Below, piece after piece: positions 1 to 7,467 of a DNA stretch of 16,198 nt. The position numbers were made by a program, and so were the translations under genes. Below the pieces are notes generated by a model. That model ran no database searches. It was not told where the DNA came from and was given only the letters and a program-made list of their open reading frames with translations. Each line of letters begins with the position of its first letter. Positions within the stretch are counted from its first letter, which is position 1. The DNA is from Cyanothece sp. UBA12306 (lineage in GTDB: Bacteria; Cyanobacteriota; Cyanobacteriia; Cyanobacteriales; Microcystaceae): contig DLXW01000123.1 of NCBI GenBank assembly GCA_003448685.1, positions 1,852 to 18,049 of the forward strand, read 5' to 3'.

Positions 1-5
1 AGTCA

Positions 6-34
6 GTAGGGGCTTAATAATATTAAGCCCGTAC
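6..34. repeat. Long hairpin repeat (GGGCTTAATA arms)
   Basis: Bases 10-19 (GGGCTTAATA) are the exact reverse complement of 21-30, with one central base at 20. Past a G/G mismatch at 9/31, bases 6-8 (GTA) also pair with 32-34 (TAC), giving 13 pairs. The pattern GTAGGGGC...GCCC-TAC resembles short hairpin repeats dispersed in many cyanobacterial genomes; that comparison is from memory. It could instead be a transcription terminator for a gene outside the window. No T-run follows on the plus strand, which favours a repeat. Confidence 0.7.
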
Positions 35-89
35 AGAAGTAGTTTTTGTAACGACGATTTATGCCTCGCTCCAAAAACTTTTCGCTTTA

Positions 90-108
90 AAAAGCCAGGT
101 TTTAGACC
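90..108 (+). repeat. Left arm of 19-bp window-spanning inverted repeat
   Basis: The string AAAAGCCAGGTTTTAGACC is the exact reverse complement of the last 19 bases of the window (16180-16198). It lies 22 bases beyond the stop of the left Uma2 gene, between that gene and the hairpin at 6-34. No transposase is near. The match may be the edge of a longer dispersed repeat covering roughly 1-108, because the right copy is cut by the window end. Confidence 0.8.
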
Positions 109-130
109 TAATAATTTCGATAATTATTCT

Positions 131-721
131 TTAATTGGTATTGCCACTAAGATCAAGGGTAGCATAAATCATTGATAGAGGAGCCTCAATTCCTAAATTT
201 TCAATTTTAGCGATCGCCGTTAAATGTTCATAGGTTTCTAACAACCATAAATTATTATCTGTACGTCGAAAACATTCTACTAGGTATTGTTGAGAACTGA
301 CTAAAATATATTCTTGTAAACTCGAAATAGTCCGATAAAATTGAAATTTTCTACCTCGATCAAATTGTTCAGTTGATTCTGAGAGAACTTCAACGATCAC
401 TTGAGGAAATTGTACTTCATAAGAGTTGGGGTTATTATTATCATCACAAGTAACCACAATATCGGGGTAAAAAAAACGTTTTTTGTCAGATAGGTTAACT
501 CTAATATCTGACATAAAAGTTTGGCAGTTTGAACCTCGCAGATGTTCTCGTAAAAGGAGTGCTAGATTGAGACTAATAATGTTGTGTGCTTTTGTCCCTC
601 CAGCCATAACATAAATTTTACCATCAATGTATTCATGTTTGATCTCACTATGGCGTTCTAATTCTAAATATTCTTCTGGGGATAAGTAATCATTTGATTT
701 TATGGCAATCATAGTTAACAT
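131..721 (-). CDS. Uma2 family (DUF820) putative endonuclease
   Basis: This is a 196-residue protein of the Uma2/DUF820 family, which is greatly expanded in cyanobacteria and has a PD-(D/E)xK nuclease fold; the biological role is unknown. The opening YLSPEEYLELE and HEYIDGKI are family hallmarks. Visible candidate active-site residues are Glu30 (in HEYIDG), His46, Pro86-Asp87 (FYPDIVV), Glu111 (VEVLSEST) and Lys125 (DRGRKF), in the normal order and spacing, so the fold looks intact. Length is typical. The first ATG (721) has no clear ribosome binding site; an ATG three codons in (712) gives the more typical start MIAIKSNDY and may be the true one. It lies 58 bp downstream of the large lipoprotein gene on the same strand. 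A TATACT box on the minus strand (750-755) could be its own -10. An HIP1 site (210-217) lies within it. Confidence 0.9.
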   Translation of the reverse strand: MLTMIAIKSNDYLSPEEYLELERHSEIKHEYIDGKIYVMAGGTKAHNIISLNLALLLREHLRGSNCQTFMSDIRVNLSDKKRFFYPDIVVTCDDNNNPNSYEVQFPQVIVEVLSESTEQFDRGRKFQFYRTISSLQEYILVSSQQYLVECFRRTDNNLWLLETYEHLTAIAKIENLGIEAPLSMIYATLDLSGNTN

Positions 722-779
722 TATGGGTTGACTCTGACTTTTATTAATTAGTATAACATGAGTATTAAATTAATAATTT

Positions 780-3095
780 TCACTGAAGAATCAAATATTT
801 AGCATTGCTAGGAAATTGCAAAGAAATTTTATTCCTATCTCGCTTAATCGACAGTTTGCCCTCTGCAAAACCATTGGGATCAACTATAGTTCCTTGACGT
901 AAATTTGGATTATTAATAGTAATTTTTAAATCATTATTAATTAGTCTCCAAGGTGCTTTACCATAATTAATAATTTCAAATCCTTTCAGTGTATTTCCTG
1001 CTTTATCTTTCCAGGTAATAGCTTTTTCTTGCCAATTTGTTGAACGAGCAACTGTACCCATTTGGATCAATATTTTTTGAGACTTTTTTAAAGGTTTACC
1101 ATCGAGAGAAACAATAATTACAGTAGCGTATTTATTACTAGATTTTATAGTAGTATCTTCTAACTTTATTTCCCCTAACTGACCAAAAAATCCGGTTACT
1201 CCTTGGGCTTTAGGGGTGTTTAATGTGCAGATACCTTGTCCATAATTCCATTCTATTTCACCCGTAATAGAACGGATAACTTGTGATTTTTTGTCAATGT
1301 AAGAACTTAAATCTAAAACCTTACTCTGGGATGAATTAGCATTATAAGTAACTTGAACTGGCCCGACTAAAAAAGATAAAGGATTAACCTTTTGTGACAA
1401 AGAAACTGAAGAATTATTGTTACTAATATCGCGGTTAGGATCAAAACTTCGGGTTTCTGCAATCAGGGGAACTTTCCTATTCCATAACTCTTCGAGGCTT
1501 CTTTTTTCATCAATAACTGTCTTTCCAGTCTTAATATAACCCTGACGATACATTAAGGCTGCTGCTGGAAAATTTCCTAATAATTCGGGAGTATTAACCA
1601 CCCATTTTCCTAAAGAAGGTTTATAACCATTAGCAGAGGAAGGTTGTCTCCATTGGGGTTCTTTCATGGCAAACCAATAGAAACTATCTATACCTGTCAA
1701 AGACTGAAAAATACTGACTAAAAACGGTCCTTCAGATTGATAACCCAAGGGAGGAACCCAAGAACTTTCAGGAATAATCATGGGATAACCTGACACCTGT
1801 TTGATGTTCAGAGGAAAGGAACGGGGATTAAATAAAACCGATTGATTGGTAAACTTATCTTCGTTAACAATCGCCCATCCTTGATGTTTTCCTTGATGGC
1901 TTCCTCCATTATAATAACGGTTGACCGCCATCACTTCAGTAGGAGTATAGGAATAGCGTTCTGCATCGTTAAGACGGACAGGATCAGCAGTTTTCCAGTT
2001 CCCTGCATTAATTAACTGTTTTGCCCCAATTTCTTCTCGTAAAAACTGGGTTATTTCTTGATTAAATTCTTTCATAGTTTCGGTGAGAAATTGGGTTTGA
2101 TCAGCCAGTCTTTTGGCTTTACCACTATTATTTTTTTGAGGTTTAGTCATTACCCAAATTTCATAGAATCCCACCAGTCCTTGAGCAAAATTATCTTCTT
2201 TTATTTTTGTTCCTTGCCAAGCAGCAGATGCTTCTGTTAAAGAGCCATATTTTTTTTGTAACCATTGACCAAATTGACGACTGAGGAGTTCTTTTTCTCT
2301 TCCTTTTAGTTGTTTGATAGTCCAAAATAGTAATGAGTCTTCATTTTGCAGTTGAATAATAGCTATAGCAGGTTCATCTTTGAGGGCAATTCCTGTGTAG
2401 GGATTAACCGGAATTAAGAGTTGCTTGAGCCAACTTTTGTAAGCTTGTTTCAGTTGAGGATCGAAGAAAAGTAATCCATGAAAAGATTGGCTATCTTGGG
2501 GAACTTTCCAGTTAGGCTGAGGCTTGAGTCTATTAGCATAGTAAGGAGAAATAGTTAGATAAATTCCTTCGTGTTTCATCGCAGCCACATATTGCCATAG
2601 TTGTTCTCGACTTTTTGGATCAATATCTGTTAATTGAGAACCTTCAGTTTTAGGGGTAATTTGACCATGCCAACGTACTAAATTAACGCCTCTTTTAGCT
2701 AGAAAACGGGCATTATCTTTGAGTTCTTGATATCCCTTTCTCCAAACATCAGAGTTAATAGCCCAAAAACGAATTGGTGTACCATCTCCTTTGACAAAAT
2801 TATTGCCATTTTTAGAGGTTTTAATAAATCCTTTTTCTCCGGCAACTGCTTCATTAAGATAGCGCAGATCTAATAATGCTTTGTTACTATAATTATCAAT
2901 TTCTGGTTCAAATGCCCAAGTATTATCTTCAGTAATTATTGTTGCTTGATCACTGACCAATTTAGCATTGTTATGAGGATGTATTTTTTTAGTAGATGAA
3001 TTTGAGATATCTGTACAAGAAGTTATTCCTAAAGTTAAGGTTGTAGCTACAATTAAAAAATAAGCTATTGATGGGCTTTCAAAATCGTGATCCAT
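780..3095 (-). CDS. Putative lipoprotein with clan-A glycoside-hydrolase-like domain
   Basis: This is a 771-residue exported protein. A hydrophobic stretch (residues 11-23) ends in a lipobox ITSC, so Cys27 is the likely lipidated residue. The n-region (MDHDFESPS) is acidic rather than basic, which is unusual for a signal peptide. Residues about 90-480 look like a TIM-barrel glycosidase of the GH5/GH42-like type: FVKGDGTPIRFWAIN, then RGVNLVRWHG (136-144), LQNED with Asn251-Glu252 at the acid/base position, and IPESSW with Glu443 as candidate nucleophile, followed by an aromatic strand (DSFYWFAM). The C-terminal third is beta-rich and probably an accessory sandwich domain. Substrate is unknown; a cell-surface or periplasmic polysaccharide is plausible. 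It is divergent from the TIR gene and followed by the Uma2 gene. The enzyme class is inferred from motifs only. Confidence 0.72.
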   Translation of the reverse strand: MDHDFESPSIAYFLIVATTLTLGITSCTDISNSSTKKIHPHNNAKLVSDQATIITEDNTWAFEPEIDNYSNKALLDLRYLNEAVAGEKGFIKTSKNGNNFVKGDGTPIRFWAINSDVWRKGYQELKDNARFLAKRGVNLVRWHGQITPKTEGSQLTDIDPKSREQLWQYVAAMKHEGIYLTISPYYANRLKPQPNWKVPQDSQSFHGLLFFDPQLKQAYKSWLKQLLIPVNPYTGIALKDEPAIAIIQLQNEDSLLFWTIKQLKGREKELLSRQFGQWLQKKYGSLTEASAAWQGTKIKEDNFAQGLVGFYEIWVMTKPQKNNSGKAKRLADQTQFLTETMKEFNQEITQFLREEIGAKQLINAGNWKTADPVRLNDAERYSYTPTEVMAVNRYYNGGSHQGKHQGWAIVNEDKFTNQSVLFNPRSFPLNIKQVSGYPMIIPESSWVPPLGYQSEGPFLVSIFQSLTGIDSFYWFAMKEPQWRQPSSANGYKPSLGKWVVNTPELLGNFPAAALMYRQGYIKTGKTVIDEKRSLEELWNRKVPLIAETRSFDPNRDISNNNSSVSLSQKVNPLSFLVGPVQVTYNANSSQSKVLDLSSYIDKKSQVIRSITGEIEWNYGQGICTLNTPKAQGVTGFFGQLGEIKLEDTTIKSSNKYATVIIVSLDGKPLKKSQKILIQMGTVARSTNWQEKAITWKDKAGNTLKGFEIINYGKAPWRLINNDLKITINNPNLRQGTIVDPNGFAEGKLSIKRDRNKISLQFPSNAKYLILQ

Positions 3096-3112
3096 TGTTA
3101 ATTGTCAAAACT

Positions 3113-3125
3113 ATCTTGATTATAA
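3113..3125 (-). promoter_or_regulatory. Promoter-region repeat, copy 1 (lipoprotein gene)
   Basis: On the minus strand this reads TTATAATCAAGAT and contains a perfect TATAAT, 18 bp upstream of the lipoprotein start codon. A TTGAAT lies 15 bp further upstream (3140-3145 on the plus strand). The same 13 bases occur in the opposite orientation at 3285-3297 before the TIR gene. This suggests a -10 region plus shared downstream bases, or a common operator. Confidence 0.5.
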
Positions 3126-3284
3126 CATAATCATAAACTATTCAATCACCATCAATGTTTGACACCCAAAGCAAAAAAATGATAGTGTCTTAAATCTATC
3201 TAATATTTATTGATAATTGATGGGCTGTCAGTTTGAATTGTAAACATGATTACTGATCAGTATAGCATTAATCTATTTCACAAA

Positions 3285-3297
3285 TTATAATCAAGAT
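3285..3297 (+). promoter_or_regulatory. Promoter-region repeat, copy 2 (TIR gene)
   Basis: The plus-strand sequence TTATAATCAAGAT holds a perfect TATAAT and sits 31 bp upstream of the TIR start codon. It is identical to the minus-strand copy at 3113-3125. No convincing -35 box is visible at 16-18 bp. The two copies would give the two divergent genes the same promoter-proximal sequence. Confidence 0.5.
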
Positions 3298-3328
3298 TAT
3301 CTATTAATACCTATGGAGTTTTGATAAG

Positions 3329-4576
3329 ATGACAGAGCAATCGGTGAAACTTTTTATTTCCTACTCACACAGGGATGAAGAACTGCGACATCAATTAGAT
3401 AAGCATTTAGCTTCTTTAAAGCGACAAAATGTTATTGATTCTTGGCATGATCGCAAGATTGAAGCAGGGATGGAATGGGCAAAGCAAATCGATGATAATC
3501 TCAATAATGCTGATATTGTATTGCTTTTAATTAGTCCTGATTTTATTTTCTCGAATTATTGTTCTGAAATTGAAATGGAACAGGCAATTAAAAAACATGA
3601 AGCTGGAGAAACGATAGTTGTGCCTATTATTTTAGAACCTTGTGATTGGATGTGGCTTCCTGTTAGTAAATACCAAGCTTTCCCAAAAAATGCAAAGCCA
3701 ATCACAACTTGGATAAATACTAATGAGGCTTTTTTAGATGTAATTCAAGGGATTCGTACAGTGGCTCAACGCTTGTTTGAGCAACGTCAGCAAAAATTTA
3801 AGGAGAAGGAAATAGCTAAAAATAGATATCTTAAAAAGGTTGAGGAAATTTTATCTTTTGATGGAGAGATTTCTATCCCTGGACAAGATACCTTAGATGA
3901 GCTTAGAGAAGAATTAAAATTAACTACTGAAGAGACTAAACAATTACAATTAAGTGCTTTTGAGCCTTATAAAAAGTATGGGGAAAATTTGCAAAAATAT
4001 GAAAGAACTTTCCTAAAGGTAATTCAACAGGAGTATCCAATTAGTGAAAAAAATAAAAAGGGTTTGAAGCTTCGTCAAAGGGATTTAGGAATCAAATATG
4101 ACGATGTAGAGAAAATTGAAAAACGAATTCTCGCTCAGATAAAAACAGAGAATCGAGATTTATTCAAAGAAGAAGCCTCTTTAAAACAGCTAGAAAAAAA
4201 ATCAGAAAAAATCAATGATTCCCAGCCATCTTTAGATGCTATAGACAGCAATACAACTTCTATTAAATCTAAATTAAAACCATCAATAGTAGATTTAGAC
4301 CAACAGTTACAGTCACAAAATGAACAACCCTTAGATAAGATTGAAGCAACCTCGAAATCTTCATCAAAACCCAAAAAATCTACTACTATTGATCCAGCAT
4401 TTTTAGAACGTTGTCAACAAGAACTCTTACGTTTAATTGGGCCAATGGGCCAATTCATTGTAGAGGAAACTATCGCTGAATATCCAGAAATAGAACCGCA
4501 ACAACTGGTTGAACTACTATCTACTGAAATTTCCGATCCTCAAGATGCAAAATCCTTCAAGGAATATTTATTATAA
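3329..4576 (+). CDS. TIR-domain protein with helical adaptor and C-terminal domain
   Basis: This 415-residue cytoplasmic protein has three parts. Residues 6-148 form a TIR domain: LFISYSHRDEEL (8-19), the loop WHDRKIEAG (39-47), LLLISPDF (65-72) and NYCSEIEM with Glu80 at the position of the catalytic glutamate of NAD-cleaving TIR enzymes. Residues about 155-270 are charged and helical, with a DGEIS...LDELREEL segment and a later YPISEKNKKG repeat-like segment, as in linkers of other cyanobacterial signalling and conflict proteins. A low-complexity Ser/Lys/Gln stretch (about 295-352) leads to a compact C-terminal domain (354-415, LERCQQELLRLIGPMGQFIVEE), which resembles a domain found at the C-termini of some bacterial Ser/Thr kinases. 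Bacterial TIR proteins are often NADase effectors in immunity; no partner sensor is adjacent. A GGAG lies 10 bases before the ATG. It converges on the heme-sensor gene with a 7-bp gap. Confidence 0.85.
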   Translation: MTEQSVKLFISYSHRDEELRHQLDKHLASLKRQNVIDSWHDRKIEAGMEWAKQIDDNLNNADIVLLLISPDFIFSNYCSEIEMEQAIKKHEAGETIVVPIILEPCDWMWLPVSKYQAFPKNAKPITTWINTNEAFLDVIQGIRTVAQRLFEQRQQKFKEKEIAKNRYLKKVEEILSFDGEISIPGQDTLDELREELKLTTEETKQLQLSAFEPYKKYGENLQKYERTFLKVIQQEYPISEKNKKGLKLRQRDLGIKYDDVEKIEKRILAQIKTENRDLFKEEASLKQLEKKSEKINDSQPSLDAIDSNTTSIKSKLKPSIVDLDQQLQSQNEQPLDKIEATSKSSSKPKKSTTIDPAFLERCQQELLRLIGPMGQFIVEETIAEYPEIEPQQLVELLSTEISDPQDAKSFKEYLL

Positions 4577-4583
4577 ATATTCA

Positions 4584-5549
4584 TCATGTTGATTGATCAG
4601 AACCACTATTACTTTTTCTAATTAGCCTTTTCATCGCAAGATCTAAACTGGTTTTCATTCTGGTAAAAGCATCAGCTAAACGTCCAACTTCATCATCAGA
4701 TTGTTTCTGGAAATTAACCTCCATGTCTCCTAAACTTATTGCCTCTGCGACTTTAGTTAGATGATTAATCGGTCGAATAATATGTCGTTTTAGCCAAAGA
4801 TTAACTAACAAGATAGATAGGGCAAAAATAACAATAAAAATTCCTATCATTAGGATAAAATTTTGATAAGCAGTTTGATAAACTTGGCTGGCGGGAACGT
4901 AAATAATTTTAGTACCGATAACTTTATTTAATTCCCAATTAAATCCTTGATTTCCTTGATATGTACCATTTTCATATAAAACCTGTAATGATTTAGGTGA
5001 TTTTTTGAGAGTGGTATGACAAACTAAGCAATTTTTTTGCGTAATCTTGATCGGACGAGCTGTATAAAAATAGTTGCTCTCATTCTTTATCATGAATCCT
5101 TGATCTATATTTTTCTCTAGTAATTTATCTTGTTGTTCTAATTTTTTGATAATATTAATTTCTTGCTCTGTCGCTAGATCTTTTATATTAGTCGGATTAA
5201 TCATGGCATCTTTATAAACAAAATCTCCATAGTTCTCTTGATAAACATTTTTAAAAATATTAAATACTTCCCTTATAGAGAAACTAGGAATAGATTCTAA
5301 CAAAAAATTTTCTGCTGATTGCTCGGCTAATAAAGGAGTGATGCGATCATTATTATATTTTCGAACAGAATCTAAAGTTGAAATCAACATATCAGCTTTC
5401 ATATTGAGTTCATTTTTAGCTTTGCTAATCAGAATATTATAATAAATTATGCTACTAAAAATAACACCTAAAATAGTAATCATTAGCATTAAGGTTGTTA
5501 TTTTTTTTCTGATACTCCAATTTTTAGGTATTAAGTTAAATAATTTCAT
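4584..5549 (-). CDS. DUF3365 (Tll0287-like) heme-c sensor with HAMP, no output domain
   Basis: This is a 321-residue membrane protein. TM1 is about residues 17-41; an extracytoplasmic Tll0287-like/DUF3365 domain follows (about 45-225), with one c-type heme motif CLVCH (Cys174, Cys177, His178); TM2 is about 230-252; then a HAMP domain (about 250-305, RPINHLTKVAEAISLGD and DEVGRLADAFTRM). In this family the module is often the input half of a histidine kinase or cyclase and is thought to sense redox state or a gaseous ligand. Here only about 16 residues (SNSGSDQST end) follow HAMP, so no catalytic output exists in this chain. It may work with a separate partner or be a shortened kinase. The stop is 7 bp from the convergent TIR stop, which leaves no room for a kinase remnant. 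Confidence 0.87.
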   Translation of the reverse strand: MKLFNLIPKNWSIRKKITTLMLMITILGVIFSSIIYYNILISKAKNELNMKADMLISTLDSVRKYNNDRITPLLAEQSAENFLLESIPSFSIREVFNIFKNVYQENYGDFVYKDAMINPTNIKDLATEQEINIIKKLEQQDKLLEKNIDQGFMIKNESNYFYTARPIKITQKNCLVCHTTLKKSPKSLQVLYENGTYQGNQGFNWELNKVIGTKIIYVPASQVYQTAYQNFILMIGIFIVIFALSILLVNLWLKRHIIRPINHLTKVAEAISLGDMEVNFQKQSDDEVGRLADAFTRMKTSLDLAMKRLIRKSNSGSDQST

Positions 5550-5896
5550 TTTTTTAATCTGATCAACCTTGACTTAATTTGCTAACTTTATTCATAAAAT
5601 ATACTACAAAATTCACTTTTTAACAAGAATAAATTTATCTAGTGAGTCAAGATGTCAAGATATTAATTGCGTCAAGCCAATTTTAGATGTTGACCTGCTT
5701 GCAAGACTGAGGAGGTATTTTAAATCTTTGATCGTCAATCCAAAATTTTTTGTCATTGGATTCAAACTCCATTTATTTTCAACTTTATACTATGATCTGA
5801 TAAACTAGCCCAAAATCAAGATTGAGCTTTGGAGAGATAATTCCTAAAAGCCTATAATCAAAGACTAGATAATTATTAATAACTAATCCCTAAACA
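5550..5896. promoter_or_regulatory. 347-bp gene-free divergent region with tandem GTCAAGAT
   Basis: This AT-rich region separates the divergent heme-sensor and Ycf46-type genes. It holds a perfect tandem 8-mer, GTCAAGAT twice (5646-5661), and a third GTCAAG at 5671-5676; on the minus strand these read CTTGAC, resembling -35 boxes pointing toward the sensor gene. A hairpin with 7-bp arms AATCCAA/TTGGATT lies at 5737-5762. TATACT (5786-5791) and the overlapping TATGAT (5791-5796) could be -10 boxes for the ATPase gene, implying a leader of about 90 nt; no good -35 is visible. No Shine-Dalgarno sequence precedes the ATPase ATG. Confidence 0.45.
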
Positions 5897-7408
5897 ATGT
5901 CTTTTAATGAAGAATTTCAACTGCTGCTAAGAGCCTGTTACCCCTTAATTTATATTGCCACTCCCGAAGAAGAACGGGCCGAAAATGCGATCGCCCAATG
6001 TGTTCAAACCCTAGGCAACCGTTCCGTCTATCTTTGGGATTTTGTGGATGGCTATCAAGACAACCCGAATAATCAAGGAGTAGGGGAACGAAACCCCCTG
6101 CAAGCCTTAGAATTTGTGGAAAAACTGCCCGAAAAAGTCGGTGGAATTTTTATTCTTCGAGACTTTCCCCGTTTTCTCGACGATATTTCCATTTCCCGTA
6201 AACTGCGCAACCTAGCCCGAAGTTTAAAATCTCAACCCAAAAACCTGATTATTATCGCCCCAGAAGTCCAAATTCCCTCAGAATTAACCGAAATTTTCAC
6301 CGTCATTGACTTTCCCCTTCCCAACCCCAACGAGATTAAAATCGAAGTCCAACGCTTATTAGCCTCCACCGGACAATCTTTGGGGGATCAACTCTTAGAT
6401 GAATTAGTCCGTTCTTCTCAGGGACTCTCCTTAGAACGAATTCGCCGCGTCTTAACCCGTTGTTTGGCCAGTAATGGCAAAATTGAACCCGAAGATGTAG
6501 AACTGATCCTCGAAGAAAAACGTCAATCTATTCGTCAGACCCAGATTTTAGACTTTTATCCGGCTACCGAACAAATTTCTGATATCGGGGGTCTAGACAA
6601 CCTCAAAGACTGGTTATTAAGGCGCGGAGGGGCATTTAGTCAAAGGGCGAGAAGCTATGGCCTACCCCATCCCCGAGGCTTACTTTTAGTAGGTATTCAA
6701 GGAACGGGAAAATCCTTAACAGCCAAAGCTATTTCCCACCATTGGCATTTACCCCTGTTGCGGCTAGATGTGGGGCGATTATTTGGCGGTTTAGTCGGAG
6801 AATCAGAATCTCGCACCCGTCAGATGATTAATTTAGCAGAAGCCTTGTCTCCGTGCGTTTTATGGATAGATGAAATTGACAAAGCTTTTGGGGGAGTCGA
6901 TGGTAAAGGAGATAGTGGAACTACCAGTCGGGTTTTTGGCACTTTTATTACCTGGTTAGCAGAGAAACAGTCCCCCGTGTTTGTAGTGACGACAGCCAAT
7001 AATATTCAAGCTTTACCCCCAGAAATGTTACGCAAAGGCCGCTTTGATGAAATTTTCTTTGTCGGTTTACCTTCCCAGGAGGAACGAGAAGCGATTTTTA
7101 ACGTCCACTTATCTAGACTCAGACCCCATAATCTGAAGACGTATGATATTAAGCGACTTGCTTATGAAACCCCTGATTTTTCTGGGGCAGAAATCGAACA
7201 AACTTTGATTGAAGCGATGCACATTGGCTTTAGTCAAAATCGGGACTTTACTACCGATGATATTTTGGAAGCAGCTAGTCAAATTATTCCCTTAGCTAGA
7301 ACTGCTCAAGAACAAATCGAATTTTTACAAAATTGGGCAGCAGCTGGCAAAGCTCGCCTAGCTTCTCGCAATAGTTCCTTAAATCGTTCGCTTCGGTCTT
7401 CAACTTAA
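5897..7408 (+). CDS. ycf46: Ycf46-type AAA ATPase
   Basis: This 503-residue protein matches the Ycf46 family of cyanobacteria and algal plastids in length and layout. Residues 1-200 are the family-specific N-terminal region (FNEEFQLLLRACYPLIYIAT start, a signature of the group). The AAA module covers about 225-470, with Walker A GIQGTGKS (266-273), Walker B VLWIDEID (321-328), sensor-1 TTANN (365-369) and an LRKGRFDE arginine-finger segment (378-384). The C-terminal small helical lid includes DFSGAEIEQTLIEA. In Synechocystis a Ycf46 homologue has been linked to regulation of inorganic-carbon use; the molecular substrate is unknown. The gene is visibly richer in C and G than the flanking sensor and TIR genes, as expected for a core gene, and carries an HIP1 site (5987-5994). 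The SH3b gene follows 59 bp downstream on the same strand and may be co-transcribed. Confidence 0.93.
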   Translation: MSFNEEFQLLLRACYPLIYIATPEEERAENAIAQCVQTLGNRSVYLWDFVDGYQDNPNNQGVGERNPLQALEFVEKLPEKVGGIFILRDFPRFLDDISISRKLRNLARSLKSQPKNLIIIAPEVQIPSELTEIFTVIDFPLPNPNEIKIEVQRLLASTGQSLGDQLLDELVRSSQGLSLERIRRVLTRCLASNGKIEPEDVELILEEKRQSIRQTQILDFYPATEQISDIGGLDNLKDWLLRRGGAFSQRARSYGLPHPRGLLLVGIQGTGKSLTAKAISHHWHLPLLRLDVGRLFGGLVGESESRTRQMINLAEALSPCVLWIDEIDKAFGGVDGKGDSGTTSRVFGTFITWLAEKQSPVFVVTTANNIQALPPEMLRKGRFDEIFFVGLPSQEEREAIFNVHLSRLRPHNLKTYDIKRLAYETPDFSGAEIEQTLIEAMHIGFSQNRDFTTDDILEAASQIIPLARTAQEQIEFLQNWAAAGKARLASRNSSLNRSLRSST

Positions 7409-7467
7409 TTAGGGGATTTGGCGTTACTATTTTAGATTAAGTTTTACATTTACATTTTGAAGGAATT

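Noticed and set aside
5709..5808. A strong Shine-Dalgarno-like GAGGAGGT (5709-5716) followed by a TTG-initiated 26-codon frame (5728-5808)
   Set aside because: The spacing of about 12 bases is long, the start is TTG and the peptide has no recognisable feature. It is more likely chance within an intergenic region.
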